Positions 48,919 to 57,371 of a DNA stretch of 64,000 nucleotides are shown here, piece after piece. Each line of letters starts with the position of its first letter. Positions within the stretch are counted from its first letter, which is position 1. The position numbers were made by a program, and so were the translations under genes. The DNA lies in assembly GCA_963806685.1 (NCBI GenBank), contig CAWDZB010000011.1, forward strand, positions 124,001-188,000. Direction: 5' to 3'. The notes beneath the pieces were generated by a model that saw only the letters and a program-made list of their open reading frames with translations, was not told where the DNA came from and ran no database searches. The DNA is from DDH964 sp963806685 (lineage in GTDB: Bacteria > Desulfobacterota > Desulfuromonadia > Desulfuromonadales > DDH964).

Positions 48919-49635
48919 TCAACCGTCTAGAGGCCCCGTCGCAGCCTGTCGCGCATGCATGATTTCGGCTTCACTGCGACGGATATAGACTGCGCTCAGG
49001 TCGGCTGCGGAACGGGTCTCACCGGCGGCCAGCGCGGCATGCGCCAGGGGGGCGGCGCTGCTGACGCGCAGGGCGTGGCTGGGCCATGGAGCGAAATGGG
49101 CGCGCGATCCGAGGCGACGAACGATCAGGGTCCGGTAGACCAGGGCGCCATCACCAACGAAAAGGGTCTCCCCGGAGAGCTGTTCGAGCAGGGTCTCGGG
49201 ATCCAGTACCCGCTCCTCGGCCAGGGGTTGCGGCACTCCTTCGTGCCACTGGTAGAGCCCAGCGTAAACCTGCTGCTTGCGGGCATCGAGCAGCGCGCAG
49301 ACCGGCAGCAGGGTGCCCGGGACCTGGCAGGCCAGGGTCTGCAGCGAGGAGATTCCCACCAGGGGCAGGCCGGCGGCCAGCGCCAGTCCCTTGGCAGTGG
49401 CCACCCCGACGCGCAGCCCGGTAAAAGATCCCGGCCCGACCACCACTGCCAGGGCATCCAGGGTACCAAGTTCGCTGCCGGTGGCGACGAGCAGCTGCTC
49501 AACCCCGGGAAGCAGCAAGTCGGAATGAGGTTTGGCGAGATTGAGCAGCAGTTCGGCAACGACCTGCTCGCCGATGGTCAAGGCAATGCTTCCGGCCGGA
49601 GTCGCGGTATTGAGGAGCAGCAGCCTGGGACCCAT
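48919..49635 (-). CDS. tsaB: tRNA threonylcarbamoyladenosine biosynthesis protein TsaB
   Basis: A 238-residue ASKHA-fold protein: 'LLLNTATPAGSIAL' and 'VVVGPGSFTGLRVGVATAKG' are the TsaB blocks, and 'LLDARKQQVYAGLY' follows. With TsaD and TsaE it makes t6A37 in tRNA; TsaB itself lacks the TsaD metal site. The ATG overlaps the rseP TAA by one base. Confidence 0.95.
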   Translation of the reverse strand: MGPRLLLLNTATPAGSIALTIGEQVVAELLLNLAKPHSDLLLPGVEQLLVATGSELGTLDALAVVVGPGSFTGLRVGVATAKGLALAAGLPLVGISSLQTLACQVPGTLLPVCALLDARKQQVYAGLYQWHEGVPQPLAEERVLDPETLLEQLSGETLFVGDGALVYRTLIVRRLGSRAHFAPWPSHALRVSSAAPLAHAALAAGETRSAADLSAVYIRRSEAEIMHARQAATGPLDG

Positions 49636-50966
49636 TACTGCCCCCCGAAGAGGAGGCGATGGATGTCGTTGTAAAAGGCCAGGACCATCAGCATGACCAA
49701 CAGCACCAGTCCGATCTGCTGGGCGATCTCCCGGGTTCGCAGCGACAGGGGCCGGCGCAGCACCGCCTCGAAGAGGTTGAAAAAGAGGTGCCCACCGTCG
49801 AGGATCGGGATCGGGAAGAGGTTGAGGATGCCGAGCTGGATGCTCAAAAAGGCCAACACTGAAAGGATGCTGGCAAAATCGGTTTGTGCCGCCTGCCCGG
49901 CGATCTGCACCACGGTGATCGGTCCGCCGATGCTCTTGGTGGAGACGTGGCCGGCAAAAAGCTTCTGGATGAAGACCAGGGTCAGTTTGATCAACTCCAC
50001 GGACCGCTGGGCGCCAGCCCGGATGGCCTCGATGGGGCCGAAGCGTTTGAACGTCGTCTTCTGGGCAGGGGCGATGCCGATGAGGAATTCAGCCCCGTCG
50101 GTTTCTTCACGCTCCGGCTTCAGAGTCAGGGCCAGCGGTTTACCGTCGCGCTCGACGTGAAAGGTCTGGGAAGCACCGCCGCCTTTCTGAATGACCACTT
50201 TCAAGTCGTACCAGGAGTTGATCGGGGTGGTATCGATGGCGACGATGCGATCGCCGACCTCCAGCCCGGCGGCCTCGGCCGGCATCCCGGGAGCCAGCCC
50301 GCCGATCACTGCCTCCTGGCGGGGGAAGATGCCGATGGAGCGCAGTCCCTCGATGCCGCCGTCGGCAGGGGTCACCTTCAGGGTCTGCACCTGGTCGGCG
50401 CGGTGTACTTCCATCTGCAAGGGGCTGCCGGCGTGAGCGATGAGGGCGAGATTCGCATCGTTCCAGCTGGTCACCGAATCCCCGTTTATCGCGGTCAGAC
50501 AGTCTCCGGCGGCAAGACCGCTGTTGGCGGCATCGGAATCGGCGGCCACGTAGCCCACACAGGCCGGTTGGTCGAGGTAGGCCGGCATCTGGACACCAAG
50601 CAGGTAGGCGACCGGCATGATCAGGAAGGGAAAGATCAGGTTCATCAAGGGACCGGCGGCAACAATCGCCGTCCGCCGGGAGACCGACTTGTCGGCGAAG
50701 GAATGCTGGCGCTCATCGGCAGTGAGGGGCGCGCCTTCGCCGTCCTCCCCGCCCCCCTCGCCGAGCATCTGCACGTAGCCCCCCAGGGGAACAGCACAGA
50801 TCATGTACTCGGTCTCTCCCCACTGGCGCGAGACGAGTTTCGGCCCGAACCCCAGGGAGAACTTGAGAACCTTGACGCCGGTCCACTTGGCTACGCAGAA
50901 ATGTCCGAATTCATGCACGAAAACCAGGATGCCGAGCATGATGATCCCGGCTGCGATGGTGATCAT
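49635..50966 (-). CDS. rseP: RIP-type zinc metalloprotease RseP
   Basis: A 443-residue site-2 protease. The zinc site is H18-E19-F20-G21-H22 in TM1 and 'NLFPIPILDGGHLFFNLFEAV' near the C-terminus. Two PDZ domains lie between (about 120-285; 'NSGLAAGDCLTAINGDSV' and 'AAGLEVGDRIVAIDTTPINS'). It cuts anti-sigma factors and leftover signal peptides within the membrane. It follows dxr by 12 bases. Confidence 0.96.
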   Translation of the reverse strand: MITIAAGIIMLGILVFVHEFGHFCVAKWTGVKVLKFSLGFGPKLVSRQWGETEYMICAVPLGGYVQMLGEGGGEDGEGAPLTADERQHSFADKSVSRRTAIVAAGPLMNLIFPFLIMPVAYLLGVQMPAYLDQPACVGYVAADSDAANSGLAAGDCLTAINGDSVTSWNDANLALIAHAGSPLQMEVHRADQVQTLKVTPADGGIEGLRSIGIFPRQEAVIGGLAPGMPAEAAGLEVGDRIVAIDTTPINSWYDLKVVIQKGGGASQTFHVERDGKPLALTLKPEREETDGAEFLIGIAPAQKTTFKRFGPIEAIRAGAQRSVELIKLTLVFIQKLFAGHVSTKSIGGPITVVQIAGQAAQTDFASILSVLAFLSIQLGILNLFPIPILDGGHLFFNLFEAVLRRPLSLRTREIAQQIGLVLLVMLMVLAFYNDIHRLLFGGQ

Positions 50967-50978
50967 TGGACCTCCCGG

Positions 50979-52151
50979 TCAGAGCTGGGCTGCAATCCGC
51001 CGCCGGGTTTCCTCGCGGGACCAGCGGTCGGCGTGCAGGACGTCGTCGATATGGTTTAGATCCGAAACCGGGTGGCGTTCCAGCACCTGCTGAATCAGCG
51101 CCGGAATGTCGAGAAATCCGATCTCGCCTTGCAGAAAGGCCTCAACGGCAATTTCGTTGGCGGCATTGAGGACCGCGGGGGCGGTCCCGCCACAGGCGAG
51201 CGCCGCGTAGGCCAGTTCCAGGCAGGCGAAACGTCCCTTCTCCGGAGCATCGAAACTCAGGTTTTTCAGGGCACAGAGATCGAGGGGCGGCAGGTCGAGG
51301 GGCAGCCGGTCAGGGTAGGAGAGCGCATAGGCAATCGGCGTCTTCATGTCGGGAATCCCGAGCTGGGCAATGACCGATCCGTCACGGTACTCGACCATCG
51401 AGTGAACGATGCTCTGGGGGTGGATATGCACCACGATCTGATCGCCGGGAAGGTCGAAGAGCCAGCGCGCCTCGATCACCTCGAGCCCTTTGTTCATCAT
51501 CGTCGCCGAATCGATGGAAATCTTGCGTCCCATCTGCCAGTTGGGATGGGCCAGGGCATCAGCTGGGGTCACCCGGGAGAGTTCTTCCAGGCGGCGGGTG
51601 CGGAACGGTCCTCCGGAGGCGGTGAGGATCAGCCGCCTCACGTCCTGGCGACGATGCCCCTGCAGCGACTGGAAGATCGCCGAGTGTTCGCTGTCGACGG
51701 GAAAGAGATGCACGCCCTTGCGAGCAACTGCGGACATCACCAGCGGGCCGGCGGTGACGAGCGTTTCCTTGTTGGCGAGGGCGATGTCTTTGCCGGCCTC
51801 GATGGCGGCCATGGTTGGCACCAGCCCGGCAGCACCGACGATCGCCGAGACGACCATGTCCGCTCCGGCGAGAGTGGCGCAGGCAATCAGGCCCTCGATG
51901 CCGAAGACGATCTCCACCATCTGGCTACCGAGGAGGGATCGCAGTCGCTGTCCGTGTTCCTCGCTCAGTACGCCGACCAGGTCCGGGCGGAAACGCTGTA
52001 CCTGCTCAGCCAGCCTCTCAAGGTTGTTCCCGCCGGTCAAGGCCCCGACGTAAAAACGGTCGGGATGGGCCGCGACGATGTCGAGGGTGCTTACACCGAT
52101 GGAACCGGTGGCCCCGAGAATGGCCAGACATTTGCGGGCGGAGGATGGCAT
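50979..52151 (-). CDS. dxr: 1-deoxy-D-xylulose 5-phosphate reductoisomerase
   Basis: A 390-residue Dxr, second step of the MEP pathway. It has 'LAILGATGSIGVSTLDIVAA' (NADPH site), 'ALANKETLVTAGPLVM', 'PVDSEHSAIFQSLQG' with the metal-binding residues, and 'SIDSATMMNKGLEVIEARWL'. The ATG at 52151 is 2 bases past the cdsA stop. Together with ispH it shows this cell uses the MEP route. Confidence 0.97.
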   Translation of the reverse strand: MPSSARKCLAILGATGSIGVSTLDIVAAHPDRFYVGALTGGNNLERLAEQVQRFRPDLVGVLSEEHGQRLRSLLGSQMVEIVFGIEGLIACATLAGADMVVSAIVGAAGLVPTMAAIEAGKDIALANKETLVTAGPLVMSAVARKGVHLFPVDSEHSAIFQSLQGHRRQDVRRLILTASGGPFRTRRLEELSRVTPADALAHPNWQMGRKISIDSATMMNKGLEVIEARWLFDLPGDQIVVHIHPQSIVHSMVEYRDGSVIAQLGIPDMKTPIAYALSYPDRLPLDLPPLDLCALKNLSFDAPEKGRFACLELAYAALACGGTAPAVLNAANEIAVEAFLQGEIGFLDIPALIQQVLERHPVSDLNHIDDVLHADRWSREETRRRIAAQL

Positions 52152-52153
52152 GG

Positions 52154-52960
52154 TCAGGCCCCGAAACGCAGCAAGGCGTAGTAGTAGGCAAGCGGAAAGA
52201 CAAACAACAGGCTGTCGAGGCGATCGAGCATGCCGCCGTGGCCGGGGATCAGGGTTCCGGAGTCCTTGACGCCGCAGCTGCGTTTGAGCATCGACTCGAA
52301 GAGGTCGCCAAGCTGGCCGACCGCGCCCAGCAGCACCCCGAGAAGCACGACGTCGGCGATGGACAGCATCGGCAGGAACCAGACTTTGGCAAGCAGGGCT
52401 CCGCCGAGGCTCCCCAGAAGGCCGCCGATGGCACCTTCGATGCTCTTTTTCGGACTGATTGCCGGGTAGAGGGGATGGCGGCCCAGAGTGATGCCGCTGA
52501 AATAAGCGCAGGAATCGCCGGCCATCACCACCAGCATGACCAGAAAAACCCAATTCCGTCCTTCGGGCAGCCCGCGCAGCATCGCCAGATGAGCGAGCAG
52601 CAGCGGCACGTAGAGAAAGCCGAGAAGAAGCAGATTGAACTGCCGGATAACGCTGCCCAGATCGTGAAAACGCAGCAGAAAGACGATGGCCAGGAAGATA
52701 AAGACCAGGGCGATACCGCCCAGCCCCCAGGGATGGGGGGCGAGGCTGATCAGGGGAACCAGGGCTGCCCCGGAGACGACACCGATCGTTCTCTCGAGCG
52801 AGCGATCGGCCGGCAGGCTCATGGCGAAGAGTTCCTGCAGTGCCGGTACGGCGACCACCGTGACCAGGGCGGCAAACCAGATCGGACCGGCGAAATAGAC
52901 GAATAACACTAGTAACGGCAGAAGAATCAGGCCGGTCAGAATGCGCTGTCTAATAACCAC
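52154..52960 (-). CDS. cdsA: Phosphatidate cytidylyltransferase (CDP-diglyceride synthase)
   Basis: A 268-residue multi-pass membrane enzyme with the CDS signature near the C-terminus: 'SMLKRSCGVKDSGTLIPGHG' followed by 'GMLDRLDSLLF'. It makes CDP-diacylglycerol, the precursor of all phospholipids, including the phosphatidylserine used by Psd. Its start overlaps the uppS end by 11 bases. Confidence 0.96.
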   Translation of the reverse strand: MVIRQRILTGLILLPLLVLFVYFAGPIWFAALVTVVAVPALQELFAMSLPADRSLERTIGVVSGAALVPLISLAPHPWGLGGIALVFIFLAIVFLLRFHDLGSVIRQFNLLLLGFLYVPLLLAHLAMLRGLPEGRNWVFLVMLVVMAGDSCAYFSGITLGRHPLYPAISPKKSIEGAIGGLLGSLGGALLAKVWFLPMLSIADVVLLGVLLGAVGQLGDLFESMLKRSCGVKDSGTLIPGHGGMLDRLDSLLFVFPLAYYYALLRFGA

Positions 52961-53696
52961 CCTCCGGGGAAGAATCGGGGTCCTGGCGCACCTGGGCGCC
53001 GGTCAGACCGAAGCGCCGCTGACGCCGGCTGAATTCCTCGATGGCCTTGTGCAACTCGCCGGGAGAAAACTCCGGCCACAAAGCATCGCTGAAATAGAGC
53101 TCGGTGTATGCCAGTTGCCAAAGCAGGAAATTGCTGATGCGGTGTTCGCCGCTGGTACGAATCAACAGATCGGGATCGGGAAGGCTGGCGGTGTCAAGAT
53201 GGGCGGAAATTTCCATCTCGCCGATTCGTTCCGGGTCGAGACGGCCGCTGCGTACCTCCCGCCCGATCGCCTGGACGGCCCGCACCAATTCGTTGCGACT
53301 GCCATAGGAGAGCGCCAGGGTCAGTACCATGTCCCGGTTATCGGCGGTTTGGGATATGGTCTGTTCAAGGATGCGGCGGATTTCTTCCGGCAGCCGGTCG
53401 ATTTCACCGATCACCTTGAGCCGGATCCCTCGCTTGAGCAGGGTCCCAAATTCACTTTGCAGGTAGGTCCCCAGCAGGCCCATCAGGGCATCGACTTCCG
53501 CTACCGGGCGCCCCCAGTTTTCGGAGCTGAAGGCATACAGAGTGAGATAAGGGATCCCCGTCTCCCGACATTCCGTGACGATTTTCTGCACCGCTTCGAC
53601 GCCGCGCTGGTGGCCGAGGATGCGGGGCATATTGCGGTTTTCGGCCCAGCGGCCGTTACCGTCCATGATGATCGCGATGTGGCGGGGTGCAGGCAT
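52950..53696 (-). CDS. uppS: Undecaprenyl diphosphate synthase (isoprenyl transferase)
   Basis: A 248-residue cis-prenyltransferase: 'IAIIMDGNGRWAENRNMPRI' with the catalytic Asp, 'LTLYAFSSENWGRP', 'LALSYGSRNELVRAV' and 'LIRTSGEHRISNFLLWQLAY'. It makes the lipid carrier for peptidoglycan and O-antigen. The ribosome site before the ATG at 53696 is poor. A possible promoter lies in the 94 bases after the ferredoxin terminator, with a weak TTGCCT/TACCTA pair. Confidence 0.97.
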   Translation of the reverse strand: MPAPRHIAIIMDGNGRWAENRNMPRILGHQRGVEAVQKIVTECRETGIPYLTLYAFSSENWGRPVAEVDALMGLLGTYLQSEFGTLLKRGIRLKVIGEIDRLPEEIRRILEQTISQTADNRDMVLTLALSYGSRNELVRAVQAIGREVRSGRLDPERIGEMEISAHLDTASLPDPDLLIRTSGEHRISNFLLWQLAYTELYFSDALWPEFSPGELHKAIEEFSRRQRRFGLTGAQVRQDPDSSPEGGY

Positions 53697-53769
53697 GGCG
53701 GGCTCTCGCAGCGTGGAAATTCAGGCCCTTATAGGTAGCATGAATCGGCCCGCCAGGCAAGAGGCGAGA

Positions 53770-53813
53770 GCCCCGAAAAGGGGCAAAAAAAGGGGCGCCG
53801 CAAGCGGCGCCCC
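53770..53813 (-). terminator. Strong terminator after the ferredoxin gene
   Basis: GGGGCGCCG (53792-53800) pairs with CGGCGCCCC (53805-53813), loop CAAG, followed on the minus strand by seven T (53785-53791): a textbook intrinsic terminator. A second small hairpin (GCCCC/GGGGC) adjoins it at about 53770-53784. It ends rpsB-tsf-pyrH-frr-ferredoxin. Confidence 0.92.
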
Positions 53814-53822
53814 GGGTCACCT

Positions 53823-53987
53823 TCAGTCGGTGATGGCATTGACCGGACAGCTATCTTCACAGGCCCGGCACTCGGTGCAGTCGTCGTTGATGGCGTACTT
53901 GTCGCCAGACTCGACAATCGCCCCGACCGGGCAGGTGTCGACGCAGGTGCCGCAGGCAATGCAATCTTCGGTAATCTTGAGAGCCAT
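53823..53987 (-). CDS. 2[4Fe-4S] ferredoxin
   Basis: A 54-residue bacterial ferredoxin. Its two cluster motifs are 'CIACGTCVDTCP' (from C9) and 'CTECRACEDSCP' (from C37), each CxxCxxCxxxCP, so eight Cys bind two [4Fe-4S] clusters. AGAGGAGG lies 9 bases before the ATG. It lies 34 bases after frr, so it is co-transcribed with translation genes; the redox partner cannot be told. A low-potential donor for IspH or radical SAM enzymes is possible. Confidence 0.93.
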   Translation of the reverse strand: MALKITEDCIACGTCVDTCPVGAIVESGDKYAINDDCTECRACEDSCPVNAITD

Positions 53988-54021
53988 TTTCGAATTCCTC
54001 CTCTGTCTTGGGTTGTGGAGT

Positions 54022-54579
54022 TTAAATCTCCATCACTTCTTTCTCCTTGGCCGCAACCACCTCGTCAGCCTTTTTGACGAACTGGTCGGTCAAGTCCTGG
54101 ATATCCTTTTCGCCACGCTTCAATTCGTCTTCGGAGATTTCCTTGTCCTTCTCCAATTTCTTCATCGCTTCGTTGCCGTCCCGCCGTACGTTGCGAATGG
54201 CGATCTTGGCATCTTCGCCCATGCGCTTGATGAGCTTGACCATCTCCTTGCGGCGTTCCTCGGTCAGCGCAGGAATGGCGATCCGTACCAGAACACCGTC
54301 GGAAGCCGGATTGAGGCCCAGATCGGACTTGAGGATGGCCTTCTCGATTTCCGGGATAAGTTTTTTCTCCCAGGGCTGGATGGTGATCAGCCGGGGTTCC
54401 GGAACGGTAAGGGTGCCGATCTGGTTGAGGGGGGTCGGGGTACCGTAGTAATCAATGCGGATGTCGTCGAGCAGGGTGACCGAGGCCCGACCGGTACGCA
54501 CCCGGGAAAATTCCTTTTTAAGGGCCTCGATGGCCTTGTCCATGCCGCCGCGGGTTTTGTCGATAACGTCCTTATACAT
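54022..54579 (-). CDS. frr: Ribosome recycling factor
   Basis: A 185-residue RRF: 'EALKKEFSRVRTGRASVTLL', 'YYGTPTPLNQIGTLTVPEPR', 'IRIAIPALTEERRKEMVKLI'-like block (seen as 'VRIAIPALTEERRKEMVKLI') and a charged C-terminal helix. With EF-G it splits ribosomes after termination. It follows pyrH by 3 bases. Confidence 0.97.
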   Translation of the reverse strand: MYKDVIDKTRGGMDKAIEALKKEFSRVRTGRASVTLLDDIRIDYYGTPTPLNQIGTLTVPEPRLITIQPWEKKLIPEIEKAILKSDLGLNPASDGVLVRIAIPALTEERRKEMVKLIKRMGEDAKIAIRNVRRDGNEAMKKLEKDKEISEDELKRGEKDIQDLTDQFVKKADEVVAAKEKEVMEI

Positions 54580-54582
54580 GGT

Positions 54583-55308
54583 TCATTCTCCTTTCACGAT
54601 GGTCCCGATGGCTTCACCGAGCACGACTTTCTGGATATTGCCGCGCTGGGTCAGGTCAAAGACCACGATGGGAAGGTTGTTATCCATGCACAGCGAGGTA
54701 GCCGTGGCATCCATGACCTGGAGGTTCATTTTCAGAACATCCAGATAGGTCAGGCTGGGGTATTTGACAGCGGACTTGTCCTTGGCCGGGTCGGCACTGT
54801 ACACGCCATCGACCTTGGTAGCCTTGAGTATGACGTCAGCATTGATTTCCATGGCGCGCAGGCTGGCGGCGGTATCGGTGGTGAAGTAAGGATTTCCGGT
54901 CCCGGCGCCGAAAATCACCACCCGACCCTTCTCGAGATGCCGCACCGCGCGGCGACGGATATAGGGTTCGGCGACTTCCTGCATTTCGATCGCCGACTGC
55001 ACCCGGGTGACCACGCCGATCCTTTCCAGGGCGTCCTGCATCGCCAGGCTGTTCATCATCGTTGCCAGCATCCCCATGTAGTCGGCGCTGGCCCGGTCCA
55101 TGCCGCGGGAGGCAGCAGCGACACCGCGAAAGATGTTGCCGCCACCGATCACCAGTGCGACTTCTACGCCAAGACCGACCACGTCGCGAATCTCTTCGGC
55201 GATCGTGGCGATAACCTCAGGGTCGATACCGTAGCCCTGCTTTCCGGCCAGCGCCTCGCCACTCAGTTTGAGCAGAATCCGAGCATATTTCGATTGTTCG
55301 CCTGCCAT
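54583..55308 (-). CDS. pyrH: Uridylate kinase
   Basis: A 241-residue amino-acid-kinase-fold UMP kinase: 'ILLKLSGEALAGKQGYGIDP', 'VALVIGGGNIFRG', 'ADYMGMLATMMNSLAMQDAL' and 'VIFGAGTGNPYFTTDTAA'. It makes UDP from UMP and is activated by GTP in most bacteria. It lies in the usual rpsB-tsf-pyrH-frr order. Confidence 0.97.
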   Translation of the reverse strand: MAGEQSKYARILLKLSGEALAGKQGYGIDPEVIATIAEEIRDVVGLGVEVALVIGGGNIFRGVAAASRGMDRASADYMGMLATMMNSLAMQDALERIGVVTRVQSAIEMQEVAEPYIRRRAVRHLEKGRVVIFGAGTGNPYFTTDTAASLRAMEINADVILKATKVDGVYSADPAKDKSAVKYPSLTYLDVLKMNLQVMDATATSLCMDNNLPIVVFDLTQRGNIQKVVLGEAIGTIVKGE

Positions 55309-55323
55309 GGCAGCTCCAAAGGG

Positions 55324-56238
55324 TTATTTGCTCAACGAAGCGACTTCCGCGGCGAAATCATCCTCTTTCTTTTCCAGCCCTTCGCCGAGCTGAAAGCGGA
55401 CGAAACGATTGAGGGTCACCGGGGAACCAAGGTCCTTGCCGAGGGCCTCGACCACCTTGCCGACCTTCCTGTCAGGGTCGATTACGAAGGCCTGCTCGAG
55501 CAGGCAGACTTCGCCAAAGAACTTGTTGACCTGCCCTTCGATGATCTTCTCGATGATGTTGTCGGGCTTGCCGCTGTCCTTGGCCTTGGCGCGCATGATC
55601 TCCTTTTCCTTTTCCACCACCTCGGCCGGGACCTGCTGACGGTCGAGGTACTGGGGGCTGGCCGCCGCGACATGCATGGCGATCTGCCGGGCCAGACCGG
55701 CGACTGCCCCGTCATCCCCCTTGGCGGTACCGAGCTCGACCAACACCCCGATCTTGCCACCACCATGAACATAGGAAGCAACGACCCCGGCCGCCACTTC
55801 AAAACGAGCAAAGCGCCGAACGTTCATGTTCTCGCCGATGGTTGCGATCTGGTGGGTCAACTCTTCGGCCACGGTGCGGCTGCCGCCGGGAAAGGGCAGC
55901 TCCTTGAGCGCTTCAACGTCGACCGGAGCCTGTTCCAGCACCGCCCCGGCGACGCCAGCGACGAAACCCTGGAAGGCCACGTTCTTGGCCACGAAATCGG
56001 TCTCCGAGTTGACCTCGACGATCACTCCGCGATTCCCTTCGCCGGCACAGGCAATCATCCCTTCAGCGGCTACCCGCCCCGACTTTTTGGCGGCGGCGGA
56101 AAGCCCCTTCTTGCGCAGGATGTCGACCGCCCCGTCTATGTCGCCGGCGGCTTCGGCCAGGGCTTTTTTGCAATCCATCATACCGGCGCCGGTCTTGCCG
56201 CGCAGTTCAGCGACCATCGATGCAGTAATGTTTGCCAC
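55324..56238 (-). CDS. tsf: Elongation factor Ts
   Basis: A 304-residue EF-Ts with the N-terminal UBA-like region 'LRGKTGAGMMDCKKALAEA' and the TDF loop 'SETDFVAKN' (about 78-86) that displaces Mg from EF-Tu. It has the long form with two core subdomains. It recycles EF-Tu-GDP. A 144-base gap with a GC-rich hairpin (GGGCGGC 56330-56336 with GCCGCCC 56350-56356) separates it from rpsB. Confidence 0.97.
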   Translation of the reverse strand: MANITASMVAELRGKTGAGMMDCKKALAEAAGDIDGAVDILRKKGLSAAAKKSGRVAAEGMIACAGEGNRGVIVEVNSETDFVAKNVAFQGFVAGVAGAVLEQAPVDVEALKELPFPGGSRTVAEELTHQIATIGENMNVRRFARFEVAAGVVASYVHGGGKIGVLVELGTAKGDDGAVAGLARQIAMHVAAASPQYLDRQQVPAEVVEKEKEIMRAKAKDSGKPDNIIEKIIEGQVNKFFGEVCLLEQAFVIDPDRKVGKVVEALGKDLGSPVTLNRFVRFQLGEGLEKKEDDFAAEVASLSK

Positions 56239-56382
56239 GTGTTTCCTCCTCTGTGGATCCTATACGTTACGGCCGGAAAACGTCCGGCACGGCTTGTTAT
56301 CTGGCCTTCGCCGGTGAAGCCCGGCAAAAGGGCGGCCGGACTGGTGCCCGCCGCCCCTGGGTTGCAATGCAGCTAACGCGAA

Positions 56383-57165
56383 TCAGGCCTCGCTGGCCGG
56401 GCTCGTTTCGGCAACGACTTCGGGCTGGGCGGCCTCTTCGACCGGCTCGGCTCCTTCGGATTCGCTGCGCAGACCGGCTTCGCGGGCCTCGGCGCCCTCG
56501 ATGCAGGCGTCGGCAATCCGCGAGGCGAAAAGACGAATGGCGCGAATGGCATCGTCGTTGCCGGGAATGAGGTAATCGATTTCGTCGGGATCGCAGTTGG
56601 TATCGACCACCGCCACCACCGGAACACCCAGTTTGCGTGCCTCCTTGACGGCAATCCCCTCTTTCTTGGGATCGATGATGAAGACCGCCCCGGGCATCTT
56701 GGTCATCCCCTTGATCCCGCCGAGGCTCCTCTCGAGTTTTTCCTTCTCACGGTCCAGCTGCAGGGCCTCTTTTTTGGTAATCAGCTGATAGGTCCCGTCC
56801 TGGGCCATGGTTTCGATTTTTTTCAGCCGGTCAATGCTCCCCTTGATGGTGCTGAAGTTGGTGAGCATCCCGCCGAGCCAGCGATTGTTGACATAGAACT
56901 GGCCGGCGCGCTGCGCCTCCTCGGCAATCGAATCCTGGGCCTGTTTCTTGGTGCCAACGAACAGCACCTTGTCGCCGCCTTCCACGGTCTCCTTGACGAA
57001 GTTGTAGGCGGCCTTGAAGTAGCGGACGGTTTTCTGCAGGTCGATGATGTAGATGCCGTTGCGCGCCCCGAAGATGTAGGGTTTCATCTTGGGGTTCCAG
57101 CGTTTGGTCTGGTGACCGAAATGAACGCCGGCTTCGAGAAGCTGTTTCATAGTGATCTGGGCCAT
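56383..57165 (-). CDS. rpsB: 30S ribosomal protein S2
   Basis: A 260-residue S2: 'MKQLLEAGVHFGHQTKRWNP', 'RWLGGMLTNFSTIKGSIDRL', 'GAVFIIDPKKEGIAVKEARK' and 'LGVPVVAVVDTNCDPDEIDY'. The C-terminal 30 residues are Ala/Glu-rich. AAAGGAG precedes the ATG. It opens the rpsB-tsf-pyrH-frr-ferredoxin unit and has a good promoter 120-150 bases upstream. Confidence 0.98.
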   Translation of the reverse strand: MAQITMKQLLEAGVHFGHQTKRWNPKMKPYIFGARNGIYIIDLQKTVRYFKAAYNFVKETVEGGDKVLFVGTKKQAQDSIAEEAQRAGQFYVNNRWLGGMLTNFSTIKGSIDRLKKIETMAQDGTYQLITKKEALQLDREKEKLERSLGGIKGMTKMPGAVFIIDPKKEGIAVKEARKLGVPVVAVVDTNCDPDEIDYLIPGNDDAIRAIRLFASRIADACIEGAEAREAGLRSESEGAEPVEEAAQPEVVAETSPASEA

Positions 57166-57283
57166 CTTTTGCTTTCTCCTTTAGCGGTTGGTTTCCTCCG
57201 CCCCGGGTTCTGCTTCCGCAACCCGGCCGAAGCCCGGGCACCGCGCGGAAAGCCGCCGAAGCGTGCGTTTTGGATAACGTGTG

Positions 57284-57312
57284 TCTATATCATGGCACCT
57301 CCCCCATGGCAA
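57284..57312 (-). promoter_or_regulatory. Promoter for rpsB
   Basis: Minus-strand TTGCCA (57307-57312), 17 bases, TATAGA (57284-57289). The start would be near 57277, giving a leader of about 110 bases, in which S2 autoregulation is possible. Confidence 0.7.
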
Positions 57313-57334
57313 GGGAAAAATGGGGGAAATCCAG

Positions 57335-57363
57335 TTTACAAGAACTCCCTTCTATACTAATAT
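57335..57363 (+). promoter_or_regulatory. Promoter for lptF, giving a near-leaderless message
   Basis: Plus-strand TTTACA (57335-57340), 17 bases, TAATAT (57358-57363). The lptF ATG begins at 57372, only 8 bases after the -10, and no ribosome site precedes it. Confidence 0.7.
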
Positions 57364-57371
57364 AACCGCCC

